Assembly: GCA_019751755.1 (NCBI GenBank)
Contig: JAIENA010000052.1
Span: forward strand, 1-64,000
Length of the DNA: 64,000 nucleotides
From: Burkholderiaceae bacterium
GTDB taxonomy: Bacteria > Pseudomonadota > Gammaproteobacteria > Burkholderiales > Burkholderiaceae_D
Reading direction: 5' to 3'
Shown: in pieces, positions 47,901 through 54,279 of the stretch
Layout: each line of letters begins with the position of its first letter
Numbering within the stretch: the stretch's first letter is position 1
Program-made: the position numbers and the translations under genes
Notes under the pieces: model-generated
What the model was told of the DNA's origin: nothing
What the model saw: the letters and a program-made list of their open reading frames with translations, nothing else
The model's database searches: none

Positions 47901-48232
47901 CCGATCTGTAGTGAGGTCAGCGCGTTCAACTGCGCGCTGTCAAAGCCTTCGGTAAACTGGCTGGGCGACAGCGCGGCAACTTGGTTGGTGCCCAGCGCGG
48001 CGATCTGCGTTGACGAGAAACCGCCGAGCTGCGTCGTGCTCAGCGTCTGGATGCCCGCCGTCGTCATCGATTTCAGCGTGGTGCTGTTAATGGCCCGCAA
48101 TTGTGCTGTGTTCAGCACTTGCACCTGGTCGGTGGTCAACGACGCAATGTCCAGTGTGCCCCAGATGGATACCTGGGCCGTGGTCAACGCGGCAATTTGG
48201 GTCGTGGTAAAGGTCGTGACGATCGAGGCCAT
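38951..48232 (-). CDS. Giant octad-repeat T1SS-type surface protein (3,093 residues)
   Basis: A complete 3,093-residue protein. Residues 7-2827 are about 352 tandem octads, consensus A-L-T-[TS]-x-Q-[IVL]-x, rich in Thr, Ser, Leu, Gln and Ala, with practically no Cys or Trp. Residues 2828-3093 form the C-terminal module with Ca-type loops LDLDGNGV, LDRNHDGTI, LDSNADGVI, DANADGVS and the end GWLTVPNK. There is no N-terminal signal peptide (MASIVTTFTTT), so C-terminal type I secretion is expected, by the ABC/HlyD pair at 1638-5154. RBS AGGAG lies seven bases before ATG 48,232. Likely a huge surface fibre, adhesin or matrix protein (inference). The Thr/Ser density makes it a good acceptor for the OGT-like enzyme encoded at 26,915-29,692. 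The family is not one I can name. Confidence 0.92.
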   Translation of the reverse strand: MASIVTTFTTTQIAALTTAQVSIWGTLDIASLTTDQVQVLNTAQLRAINSTTLKSMTTAGIQTLSTTQLGGFSSTQIAALGTNQVAALSPSQFTEGFDSAQLNALTSLQIGALSTYQVSQLDATDIAGFGTRQINALTTKQLSAISDTNLAGLTTQQAAALSSRQVAALTTAQLNAMDAADFGAINTQALAGLTANQIRNLDDTHVAALSTLQTRTLATQQLFALTSEQVDALETTDLAVLTSTQMAVLNSTQVEALSASQLATFNSMQSTSLTTLQLARISSTQLASLNTLAFAALKTQQVAALSTTTISTLTSTQLGLLNTQQVQALTTRQLQALDGTQVAALSTLQTANLTTRQLASLLTSQLVAMETIDFAALKSTQLSALTTPQLTVLDTSYIAVLKSTQTPGLDSKQIRALSSDQVAALATNVLAALRTNQSAALSTDAISGMGATQAAALNTLQLASLTSLQARALTTDQIIAFNSQQANALGTRLLAALTSDQLNALETADFTRLQSQLLAALTTLQLSTLTTDQIVALNTQQVAALTTRQTQSLTSDQLNALESVDLRSLKTNQIATLTTAQMQALASSQIALLTSIQAIALTTLQLSAFDTAQLTAFASSGLAALKTNQIAALSTDNIASLSTMQVTQLNSLQMAALSTLQLSVLNSDQLAALTTLQTVSLTTRQLASLSSDQINALESTDFAALRTNQILALNSVQVGALGTNLVAALTTLQVGVLSTRQVSLLNTDQLAAMESNDFATLKSHQLAALTSDSVALIPTLQLAAMNTLQVTQLSSSQVAALSTDQMLSLRSHQIAALTTLQIAALQSTQLEVLPTNTFSVLKSTQLNALNSQQVGAITTLQMVSLTTLQVANMGTRQVAALNSDQLAAMETTDLRALRSQQIAALSTDTLPGLPTTQFQSLTTLQLAGLTSAQMATLTVDQVVALTTLHAANLNTRQVSALTSDQLAVLESQDFAALKTQQAAALTTDQVAKLSTTLVAALTTLQAGALTTLQIASLTSDQTLALESTDLAVLKTHQLAALGSDSITALSSSQLRAITTLQIGALTTAQLNAITAANIVELTTAQAANLRTNQLAALTTDLLGSLETTDFAALKTSQIAALTTYQTGTLSAGLLAALTTQQTAALTTLQIASFNTDQVRALETNDVAALKSAQLTGLSTDHIASLTTDQLLALTSIQMAALTSLQFSALTTEQLGLLNSVQLMALSTNQIIGLTTDQLASISTASFSRLKITQIAALTTLQVSGLDTAHIAAFNTAQAAALTTKQISILNTVQIAAIDTDDLGALKTVQLAALTTDQIGALTTDQIQNLKATQVTAFNSTQLPGFNSDQIIALTTLQVSSLSNTQIAALSSYQLNAMEVGDFANLKATQVTALTSDQAQALDTAHVVALTTLQFASLTSTQLSALSTAGIAAIELEDLAVIRVGPLAYLTSSQIQALTNDQIISLTSLQVGALTTEHIASLTTNQLRAMEDADLATLRANQLGALSTLQLVSLQDTQIQALTSLQVTLLNSDQFAALTTNQIIALTSAQIRALNTLQIASLTTTQLAAIEQDDFAILKTNQIAALTTLQVKALSNDQVITLNTLQIRALTSDQLQALTSAQLLVLEYDDLAALTTTQIGYLGSFQLEGLSPDQLQALTTLQVRALNSDQLIALSTERIVSMTSDQLNALTSDQVQSLTSTQIRAIALDDFAVLTTKQIANMASTQVTSLTTDQIIALTTFQANALTSDQLQALTSDQLNALEAEDLAVLAYNPAMVLTSNLISMLTAAQIPNLTTSQLAAMASDQMNAFSTEQIDALTTKQVLALHSGLLQALSSTQLRAIAADDIAVLTTAQMAYLSSDQIALLATSQVEALTTLQVANLAIDQLAAMGTDQIVALESNDLAALRTNQVAALTSSQLVSLGSDDIIYLSSTQLNVLNSEQLQALSSDQVIALTTAQTTGLSNDQLVLLLDAQLAALETDNIARLSTVQLNALNSLQIQVLTSDQVAALTTLQVSTLDTTLVAGMSTAQLAALETLDLRALKSTQIAALTTLQVQSLATDSVALLTTAQVAGLDATQVASLSSDQVSALTTQQVANLSLDQLAALTSDQVVGLETVDLNALKTTQLQALASEQIAALSTDQTSALNTKQIANLTATQISEGFTSDQIAALTTAQIRAMTSAQFDALTATQVAAIETTDLYALSSLQMSTLSATLLSSLTTLQVNALSTSALAGLSLTQLADGITTEQLMTLGTQQVNALSTLQFSSMTSLQISVLSSVQMAALGTRAVAALTTAQIMQGLTDTQLAAFNTAAIRTLTSQQLSVLQDTHLAALDTVQVGVLTSTQLGGFDTHQLNTLTTLQISALTSTAVAGLNAASLAGGFSNGQLAALTTAQAVALTTAQLNALSSDQLNALETADLAVLTTKQISSLDSTLLMGLSNTQVAALTTLQVRAITTLQMAALDTANFAELSADQMEALSSTQIRALDAGVLATLPTSNLAALGTTMIAALSTLQISSLTQTQIPALTTDQVPALTSTQLVALTADQMQVVTTDQITALTTAQIGYLSTSQLPALTNAQLLSLSADQIKAIKASQITSLTVDQIGVLSETQLTSFTTQQIQSLSNTQIAALSATQAASLATQQIAALKNSQLAVWTVDQISALNSEQVPVMNTSQISNLSTDQIGYLTDTQITYLTTTQIAALKASQAAVLSATQLAQLSNAQVAVLTTAQINALTATQISTLPIAQWIALNTLQMQALKATQIQALTTEQVASLTATQAAGLSTLAIVSFTTTQIQALETEDLAALSLAQVNTFTVAQVAAMTTAQTMALNASSSNYGSPLILDLDGNGVTTVGLEQGVAFDIYAAGQKTATGWVGANDGLLVLDRNHDGTINDGSELFGDHTALADGSTATDGYQALGALDSNADGVIDKRDQAFSHLRVWIDANADGVSDAGELHTLQNLDIASLSIAAQTDGSIDHGNIVGLKSSYTRTDGSTGDTADVWFRTSASPMSAQVSSLSHALSSYAMAQDAAPAAPKLTLDQGGAMAPAVQQMADALRDFATHAPLLSAAPVERHDRLQSLTQAQTGWLTVPNK
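39752..48214 (-). repeat. Octad-repeat array of about 352 units (24-base period) with a 7/10 superperiod
   Basis: 8,463 bases encode 2,821 residues, which equals 347 octads plus five nine-residue units (EGFDSAQLN near the N-terminus; EGFTSDQIA, DGITTEQLM, QGLTDTQLA and GGFSNGQLA in the C-terminal third). Marker octads A-[LM]-E-x-x-D-[FL]-A followed by [AV]-L-K-[ST]-x-Q-[IL]-A return after 7, 10, 7, 10 units through most of the array. The last quarter, about 39,752-40,800, lacks markers and is more uniform. The DNA units are diverged, so this is an old, selected repeat and not a recent slippage array. Confidence 0.95.
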
Positions 48233-48239
48233 ATTTTAT

Positions 48240-48244
48240 CTCCT
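48240..48244 (-). promoter_or_regulatory. Ribosome binding site of the giant repeat gene
   Basis: AGGAG on the minus strand, seven bases from ATG 48,232, fixes the start. The 173 bases between this gene and nudC are distinctly A+T-rich compared with the coding DNA and should contain both divergent promoters; I cannot single out -35/-10 boxes. Confidence 0.8.
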
Positions 48245-48405
48245 AACAGCAATATATCTTACCTGCAATTGGAGCTAATTTGAGATAAGGGCACAAAAAG
48301 TATGTTAAATCTTGGTCTGGAAACAATGACTTAGCGCGTGTTCATTAACAATTCCAATAAAAGTCAGGTTATGCTTGAGTGAATGTTTTTTTGAAAAGAC
48401 TTAGC

Positions 48406-49233
48406 ATGCTGAAAACACCACAGTCATTCCAGCCAACTTTTAATCACTCCGCCCACATAGGGGAAACCCGTATTTTCCTATTTTACGGCAACCGTGTTCT
48501 GCTGCGTTCCGCCGACTTGTCGTTGCCCGGCCTCGATGCCGGCTTGTCGCTGGATCCGGCGACAATGCATCCTGTTGGCATTTGGCAACAAAAAGTGTAC
48601 CAGACTTCGTGGACGGATAGTGACACCGTGCAACATCCAGACTACGCGTGGCACAGCCTGCGTTCGCTGCTGGGGGTGCTGGACGGCGAGTTCCTGGGGC
48701 TGGCCGGCCGTGCTTACCAGCTGGCGGAATGGGCCCGCACGCACCGTTATTGCGGCGCCTGCGCCAGCCCCATGCAACTGTCCGCCAGCGACCGCAGTTT
48801 TGTCTGTCCCGCGTGCGGCATGACCGCTTATCCGCGCATTTCCCCCGCCATGATGGTGTTGATACGCAAAGGCGACCAAGTGCTGCTCGCCCTGCACGCC
48901 AATGCCCCCTATAAACGGTTTACGGCACTGGCAGGATTTCTTGAGGCCGGCGAGTCGGTCGAAGAAGCCATCCATCGGGAAGTATATGAGGAAGTCGGCT
49001 TGATCGTGCAAAACTTACAATACTTTGGCAGCCAGTCGTGGCCATTTCCCCACTCGCTGATGCTGGCGTTCACCGCCGACTACCTGGGTGGCGAGATCCG
49101 CGTCGATCCGGCCGAGATTGCCGAAGCGCGCTGGTTCGGCCCGGACGACGTGTGGCCGGAGCGTCCGGCCGACGGCGCCATGGTGTCGATCGCCGCGGCG
49201 CTGATCAATGCGCACCGGCCGCCGGGCGTCTAA
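48406..49233 (+). CDS. nudC: NAD(H) diphosphatase / NAD-cap hydrolase NudC
   Basis: A 275-residue Nudix hydrolase splitting NADH to NMNH and AMP, and removing NAD caps from RNA. Zinc ligands: Cys116, Cys119, Cys134, Cys137 (CGAC...CPAC). The Nudix box GFLEAGESVEEAIHREVYEE begins near residue 177, followed by SQSWPFPHSLM, the NudC-specific signature. ATG 48,406 is preferred; GTG 48,379 would add nine residues. It starts the ordinary chromosomal part of the window, divergent from the giant gene. Confidence 0.95.
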   Translation: MLKTPQSFQPTFNHSAHIGETRIFLFYGNRVLLRSADLSLPGLDAGLSLDPATMHPVGIWQQKVYQTSWTDSDTVQHPDYAWHSLRSLLGVLDGEFLGLAGRAYQLAEWARTHRYCGACASPMQLSASDRSFVCPACGMTAYPRISPAMMVLIRKGDQVLLALHANAPYKRFTALAGFLEAGESVEEAIHREVYEEVGLIVQNLQYFGSQSWPFPHSLMLAFTADYLGGEIRVDPAEIAEARWFGPDDVWPERPADGAMVSIAAALINAHRPPGV

Positions 49234-49331
49234 GCGATGTGCCTGATTCGCGGATCCGTAGGCATGGCCGATGCCGTGCCGCCGTTTTCTATATACTGGC
49301 GGCAATCGCATTTTTTATGGCTCCACAATAT

Positions 49332-49892
49332 ATGACCGCATTTACCGAAAACGATTGGCGCCGCTTCCTGGCCAGCCTGGGCGAAGATCCGGACCGTCCG
49401 GGTCTGCTGGAAACCCCGCACCGCGTGTCCAAGGCATGGAAACAATGGACTGCCGGCTATGAACAGAACCCGGTCGACTTGCTGAAAGTGTTTGAAGACG
49501 GCGCTGAGCAATACAATGAGTTGATCGTGGTGCGCGGCATCCCGGTCTACAGTCACTGTGAGCACCACCTGGCGCCATTCTTTGGCAAGGCCACGATTGG
49601 TTATGTTCCGAACGGCAAGATTGTCGGTTTGTCCAAATTGACCCGCCTGGTCGATTGTTTCTCCCGCCGCCTGCAAGTGCAGGAGCGCATGACGCAGCAA
49701 ATCGCCAATGCCCTGATGGATGCGCTGGAACCGAAGGCGGTCGGCGTGGTGGTGAAATGCCGTCACCTGTGCATGGAAAGCCGTGGCATCCGTACCCCTG
49801 GCGAAGAAACCGTGACGTCGGCCATGTTGGGCGAATTGCAGCCGAACCTGGCGCTGCGCACGGAATTCCTGGCCCTGGCGCGCGAGTCTTAA
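49332..49892 (+). CDS. folE: GTP cyclohydrolase I
   Basis: A 186-residue enzyme turning GTP into 7,8-dihydroneopterin triphosphate, the first step of folate (and queuosine/pterin) synthesis. Zinc ligands are Cys76 and His79 in SHCEHHLAPF and Cys147 in RHLCMESRGI; IGYVPNGKIVGLSKLTRLV is the conserved core. The start at ATG 49,332 (MTAFTENDW) matches the family N-terminus; ATG 49,317 adds five residues. The thioredoxin-like gene starts at the very next base after its TAA. Confidence 0.96.
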   Translation: MTAFTENDWRRFLASLGEDPDRPGLLETPHRVSKAWKQWTAGYEQNPVDLLKVFEDGAEQYNELIVVRGIPVYSHCEHHLAPFFGKATIGYVPNGKIVGLSKLTRLVDCFSRRLQVQERMTQQIANALMDALEPKAVGVVVKCRHLCMESRGIRTPGEETVTSAMLGELQPNLALRTEFLALARES

Positions 49893-51320
49893 ATGACGGG
49901 CGGCGCGGCGATCGAGTGGCAAAGCGGCGATCTGGGCGCCGCCTTTCAACTGGCGGCCGGCAATGGCCGCCCGCTGTTCCTGTACTGGGGCGCTGGTTGG
50001 TGCCCGCCGTGCAATCGCGTCAAGGCCGATATTTTCAGCCGGCCCGACTTTGCCCAGCGTATGCGCAACCTGCTGCCATTCTGGCTCGATGGCGATGCCC
50101 CCGGCGCCCAGGCGCTGGCCGCGCAATACCGCTTGCGCAGCTATCCGACCCTGATCCTGTTCAGCCCGGACGGCCGTGAAATCACGCGCCTGCCGTGCGA
50201 ACTCGATGGCGAACGCTTTATTGCCGCGCTCGACATCGCGCTGGCGGCCCGTTATACGGCCGCCGAGTCGCTGCGGGCCGCGCTGCAAGGCACGCGGGCA
50301 CTGGATGAGACCGAGTGGTCGCTGCTGAGCTTGTATTCATGGGATACCGACGAGGGACACCTGTCGACGGCGGCGGAACAGCCTGCCGTGCTGGCGCGCC
50401 TGGCGGCGGCATGTTCCACCAGCGACACGTCGGGCGAGGTCTGCGCCAACGCGGCGGCCCGTTTGCATTTGCATGCGCAGGTGGCGGCGGCGGGACGGAT
50501 CGCGACCGGCGGCCCGGCCGGCAATGCGTCGGCCAGCGCCGCGCAGGCGGCGGCGGCGATTGCCGCGGCGGCCGACCGCTTGTTGACGGTGTTGGGCGAC
50601 CCGCGCCTGGCGCGCGCCAACATGGATATCCTCGTCAATAGTGGCGTCAACCTGGTCAAGTGGTCGGGTGCGCGCCAAACCGAACTGGTGCAGACGCTGG
50701 GCCAGGCCGCCCGCCATTTCGCGGCCGACGCCAGCCTGTCAGCCGGGGACCGCCTGATGGCGGTACGCCTGCAGATGCGCATGGTGCGCATTGGCGGCAG
50801 CGCCGACGGCATGGTGGCGCTGGTGCGGCAGACGGTCGAGCAAGCATTGCAAGCCGAAGCCGATCCGGCTGCCCGTCATACGCTGGTCAACACCGCCGTC
50901 AGCGCCTTGCATGACGCCGGGCTGCCGGAACAGGCCGAAGCGCTGCTGCAAGCGGAACTGGCCACCTCGCATGCGCCGTATTATTTCATGCTGAGCCTGG
51001 CATCGGCGGCGCGCCGCCGGGGCGATACGGTCGCCACCCTGGACTGGTATGAACAGGCCTGGGCCGCCGCCGAAGGCAGCGCCACGCGCCTGCAGTGGGG
51101 CACCACCTACTTGACCAGCGTGATTGATTTGTCGTCCGAGGATTTGCCGCGCATCGAAGCGGCGGCGGCCGAACTGGCCAAGGATATTGCCGCCAACCCC
51201 GATGCCTACCAGCAGCGCAACCGCACGCAGTTGCAGCGCCTGGCCAGCAAGCTGGCCATGTTGACGGTGCCAGGACCGCATGCCGGGGCGTTACAGCGCA
51301 CGCTGACCAGCAAGCTGTAA
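49893..51320 (+). CDS. Thioredoxin-fold protein with helical C-terminal region
   Basis: A 475-residue protein. The first 130 residues are a thioredoxin-like domain with the active site GWCPPC (Cys37 and Cys40) and the cis-Pro loop SYPTLILFSPDG. From about 135 to the end it is Ala-rich and alpha-helical with TPR-like rhythm (AVSALHDAGLPEQAEALLQAEL, LDWYEQAWAAAEGS). No signal peptide is seen, so it is probably cytoplasmic, which makes a disulfide reductase or chaperone role more likely than periplasmic oxidation. It is coupled to folE, but the functional link is unclear. Confidence 0.85.
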   Translation: MTGGAAIEWQSGDLGAAFQLAAGNGRPLFLYWGAGWCPPCNRVKADIFSRPDFAQRMRNLLPFWLDGDAPGAQALAAQYRLRSYPTLILFSPDGREITRLPCELDGERFIAALDIALAARYTAAESLRAALQGTRALDETEWSLLSLYSWDTDEGHLSTAAEQPAVLARLAAACSTSDTSGEVCANAAARLHLHAQVAAAGRIATGGPAGNASASAAQAAAAIAAAADRLLTVLGDPRLARANMDILVNSGVNLVKWSGARQTELVQTLGQAARHFAADASLSAGDRLMAVRLQMRMVRIGGSADGMVALVRQTVEQALQAEADPAARHTLVNTAVSALHDAGLPEQAEALLQAELATSHAPYYFMLSLASAARRRGDTVATLDWYEQAWAAAEGSATRLQWGTTYLTSVIDLSSEDLPRIEAAAAELAKDIAANPDAYQQRNRTQLQRLASKLAMLTVPGPHAGALQRTLTSKL

Positions 51321-51372
51321 CCCCGCCATGTCCCCCCCCGGGGGTAGACCCCAAATGTGACAAAAGCGGACA

Positions 51373-53109
51373 TTATTTGCCGGCAGGCGCTTCGCGCACC
51401 GCCTTGAATTCCGCGCCCGCCTTCCACTGTGGCGCGGTGGCATCTTGCGCGGCGCGGTAGCCGGCCAGGAACAATAACTCGGCATCCTGGGCCGCCCCCG
51501 CCATGTCCCAGTCCGGCTGCACCACATCGTTGACCGTGTGGTAGTCGCGCGCCGTGTATTGCGCCAGTTTGCCGGCCTGGCCCGGCGGCTTGCCGAGGTA
51601 GGTCATGCCGCCCTGGGTCAAGATTACCGGCACGCCGGCGCGGGCGAATGCCAACTGGTCGCCACGGTAATACAGGCCCGATTCCGCATGCGCTTCCGGC
51701 TTCACCACGCGCCCCTGCGCCTTGGCGGCCGCGATCACCAGCTCATCGGCGGTGGATTTGCCATGTCCGGCCAGGATCACGTCGCGCGTCTTGCCCCACA
51801 CATTCATGCCGTCGAGGTTAATCGCCAGCACGGTCTTGGCCAGCGGCGCCAGCGGATGGCGTGTATACCACTGCGCACCCAGCAAGCCGCGTTCTTCGCC
51901 GGTGGTCAGCACGAACAGCACCGTGCGTTTGGGCGCTTGCGCCGGGGGCAGCGCTTGATAGGCGCGGGCGATTTCCAGCAGTGCCGCGACGCCGCTGGCA
52001 TTGTCCAGCGCGCCATGGAAAATCTGCCGGGAGCGGGGCCCGGGCAAGCTGTCGTCGATGCCGAAATGGTCCCAGTGCGCCGTGTACACCACGACTTCGT
52101 CCTTGAGCTTCGGGTCGGTGCCGTCGATCCGGCCCACCACGTTGTGCGACGCCATCTCGCTCCACACATTGGCCACCGCGCTATGGGCCGTCACGCCCAG
52201 CGGCACCGGCTTGAAGTCACGCGACAGCGCGGCTTTTTTCAGCGCGTCGAAATCATGCCCGCCAGCCTTGAACAGGTCGCGCGCCGATTCCAGTTTGAGC
52301 CAGCCAGACACCGGTGGCAAGCCCGGGGTGTCGCCCTTGACCTTGATGCCGTAATGGCCGCGCCCGAAGCTATTGCGCACCACCTCGAACGGATAGCCGG
52401 CCGGTTTGGTTTCATGCACGATCAGGGCCCCGGCCGCGCCCAGCCTGGCCGCCATCGCGAATTTGTACATCCAGCGGCCGTAATACGTCACGGCCGGGCC
52501 GCCAAACATGGCGCTGTCGAGCCGGTTCTTGCGCTTCGGGTCCGGCAGCGGCGGGTCGTTGATCAGCATGACCAGCGTCTTGCCCTTCACGTCCGCGCCC
52601 TTGTAGTCGTCCCACTGGAATTCCGGCGCCGTCACGCCATAGCCGACAAACACCAACTCGGAGTGGGCGACGCTGACCTTGTGCTCGGTGCGCATCGACC
52701 ACGCCACCACGTCATCCGGCGACGCCAGGTTCACGCTCTTGCCGCCCAGCGCCGCATACGACAGCGTGGGCGTCGACCGCATATACAGCATCGGCACGTT
52801 TTGCAGATAGCCGCCATCGGGCATGCCGGGCGTAATCCCGCTCTTCCTGAAGACATCCTGCAGGTAATTGAGCGTGACGGTTTCGCCCCGCGAGCCCGGT
52901 GCGCGGCCTTCGAATTCATCGGACGCCAGCGCCTGCACATGGCGCAGCAGGGCGGCGCCGTCGATTTTTACGGCGGGCTGGTCGGCACGGGCGTCCTGGC
53001 GCGGCGCGTGCGTGGCCGCAGGCGCCGCCCACGCCACCGGCATTACCGTCAGGAGCGATGCGGACAGCGCCAGCACGGGCGCCCAGGCTGGACGGAGCGG
53101 TGTGGTCAT
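51373..53109 (-). CDS. Secreted M28-family zinc aminopeptidase
   Basis: A 578-residue exported peptidase. A signal peptide spans about residues 1-28 (APVLALSASLLTVMPVAWAA). A protease-associated insert occupies about 130-290. The M28 zinc site reads THis and Asp in AHWDHFGID (about 346), Asp in GALDNASG, the catalytic Glu pair in TGEERGLLGA, Asp in INLDGMNVWG and a late His in DYHTVNDV. It cleaves N-terminal residues from peptides in the periplasm or outside the cell. Transcribed alone, away from the DUF4148 gene. Confidence 0.93.
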   Translation of the reverse strand: MTTPLRPAWAPVLALSASLLTVMPVAWAAPAATHAPRQDARADQPAVKIDGAALLRHVQALASDEFEGRAPGSRGETVTLNYLQDVFRKSGITPGMPDGGYLQNVPMLYMRSTPTLSYAALGGKSVNLASPDDVVAWSMRTEHKVSVAHSELVFVGYGVTAPEFQWDDYKGADVKGKTLVMLINDPPLPDPKRKNRLDSAMFGGPAVTYYGRWMYKFAMAARLGAAGALIVHETKPAGYPFEVVRNSFGRGHYGIKVKGDTPGLPPVSGWLKLESARDLFKAGGHDFDALKKAALSRDFKPVPLGVTAHSAVANVWSEMASHNVVGRIDGTDPKLKDEVVVYTAHWDHFGIDDSLPGPRSRQIFHGALDNASGVAALLEIARAYQALPPAQAPKRTVLFVLTTGEERGLLGAQWYTRHPLAPLAKTVLAINLDGMNVWGKTRDVILAGHGKSTADELVIAAAKAQGRVVKPEAHAESGLYYRGDQLAFARAGVPVILTQGGMTYLGKPPGQAGKLAQYTARDYHTVNDVVQPDWDMAGAAQDAELLFLAGYRAAQDATAPQWKAGAEFKAVREAPAGK

Positions 53110-53197
53110 TGGGGAAATATTGCTTAAAGAGTCTATTGTGTCACAGTTACTGCTGTCTCAAATGGCACACCCGGATAGCGAAGGCGGCCGCAGAGCG

Positions 53198-53217
53198 CGA
53201 TAATCATCGGATTATCG
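53198..53217. promoter_or_regulatory. Perfect inverted repeat, possible operator
   Basis: CGATAATC and GATTATCG separated by ATCG, in the 197-base space between the M28 peptidase and DUF4148 genes. Confidence 0.45.
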
Positions 53218-53244
53218 AATGAATTTCAGTGGATTTTTGCGCTT

Positions 53245-53258
53245 TTTTATCGATAAAA
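53245..53258. promoter_or_regulatory. 14-base palindrome TTTTATCGATAAAA, possible operator
   Basis: A second palindrome 27 bases after the first, sharing the ATCGA core; a third partial copy (TTTATCGA) is at about 53,275-53,282. All lie upstream of the DUF4148 start. They could be sites for one regulator. Confidence 0.45.
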
Positions 53259-53306
53259 CAAATCATATGATGGGTTTATCGACAACGTATTCCCCTGGAG
53301 CCCATC

Positions 53307-53690
53307 ATGAAAACCCAATTCCTCGCCACCGTCACCGCCACCCTGCTGCTGGCCACCGGCGCCGCCTTTGCCCAATCCGACCTCGACGTTTTTGTACACC
53401 AGGCGCAGCAGCAGAAATCCACGCTGACCCGGGAACAAGTAAAAGCGGACGTCTTGCGCGCCCGCGCCGCCGGCGAGTTGGAGTTGAACGAATCTAACTA
53501 TCCGCCGCAGCAGGCCACGGCATCGACCTTGACCCGTGAGCAGGTCAAAGCCGAGGTGCTGGCCGCCCGCGCCAGTGGCCAGCTCGATGTCAATGAAGCG
53601 CAGTACAACGGGTTTTTTGACAGCCGCGACGGCCAGCGTCCGGCGCCGGCGCTGACGGCCACCGCGAAAGCGAAAAAAGCCGCGCAGTAA
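53307..53690 (+). CDS. DUF4148 exported small protein
   Basis: A 127-residue periplasmic protein typical of Burkholderiales. A signal peptide ends at about residue 22 (AAFAQ). Two copies of the DUF4148 unit follow, both reading LTREQVKA-[DE]-VLxARAxG-x-L (about 39-64 and 75-100). The Lys/Ala-rich tail is unstructured. The RBS GGAG stands nine bases before the ATG. Function is unknown for the family. The three ATCGA palindromes upstream suggest specific regulation. Confidence 0.9.
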   Translation: MKTQFLATVTATLLLATGAAFAQSDLDVFVHQAQQQKSTLTREQVKADVLRARAAGELELNESNYPPQQATASTLTREQVKAEVLAARASGQLDVNEAQYNGFFDSRDGQRPAPALTATAKAKKAAQ

Positions 53691-53691
53691 T

Positions 53692-54132
53692 TTAGTTCGC
53701 GGGGGCGGGGGCGGGGGGCAGCGCGGCTGGCGCCGCCGCTTCCTCGAAGAACAGCTTGTTCTTGGCGTCGACCTTGAAGGTGCCCACCTTGTCGCCCGCC
53801 ACCGGCCCGCCTTCGCCCACCAGCGCGCAAGTTTGCGATTCCACTTGCCATACCTGGTTGCCATTGCGCAGGCTCCAGCGGTTTTCCGGCTGGGCAAACA
53901 CTTCGAGATCGACTTCATCGACCAGCATCTCCCCCAGCGGGATCTGGCGCTGGCAATCCGGCTGGCGTGTCGCCACCAGGATCACGCGCACATTGTCGCT
54001 CCAGAAATAATCTTGCTGGCGCCGCACCGATAAGGTGTGCTGGTTGCTGTCTTTGTCCACGTAATAGGTGGCGCTGTCGCGCGCGCAGGCGGTCAGCAGC
54101 AAGGGGAGCAAAGCAATCAAGAGTCGGCGCAT
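53692..54132 (-). CDS. Small outer- or inner-membrane lipoprotein, unknown function
   Basis: A 146-residue lipoprotein. The signal and lipobox are MRRLLIALLPLLLTAC, giving a lipidated Cys16. The mature part has one pair of Cys (QPDCQR and SQTCALV) that could form a disulfide, a beta-rich middle and an Ala/Pro-rich tail. ATG 54,132 was chosen because the lipobox follows directly; the frame is open upstream but overlaps the hybrid kinase promoter. Its stop is one base from the stop of the convergent DUF4148 gene. I do not recognise a family. Confidence 0.75.
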   Translation of the reverse strand: MRRLLIALLPLLLTACARDSATYYVDKDSNQHTLSVRRQQDYFWSDNVRVILVATRQPDCQRQIPLGEMLVDEVDLEVFAQPENRWSLRNGNQVWQVESQTCALVGEGGPVAGDKVGTFKVDAKNKLFFEEAAAPAALPPAPAPAN

Positions 54133-54279
54133 GGCAAACAGGCAAAGTTGGCGGGTCAGGCCATTATAGCCAGCCGATTCCGGCAGTGGGGCTACGCCCG
54201 CACGATTGCCTGCGGTGGCGCGGTAAAAATTGCTTTTGGAATAAACTTGTGGCTCTCCAGTGACGATCCGGACCCCGCC

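Noticed and set aside
38951-48232. CRISPR-like or satellite DNA reading of the 24-base periodicity
   Set aside because: Units are diverged at DNA level, have no spacers and keep one open frame; this is a protein repeat.
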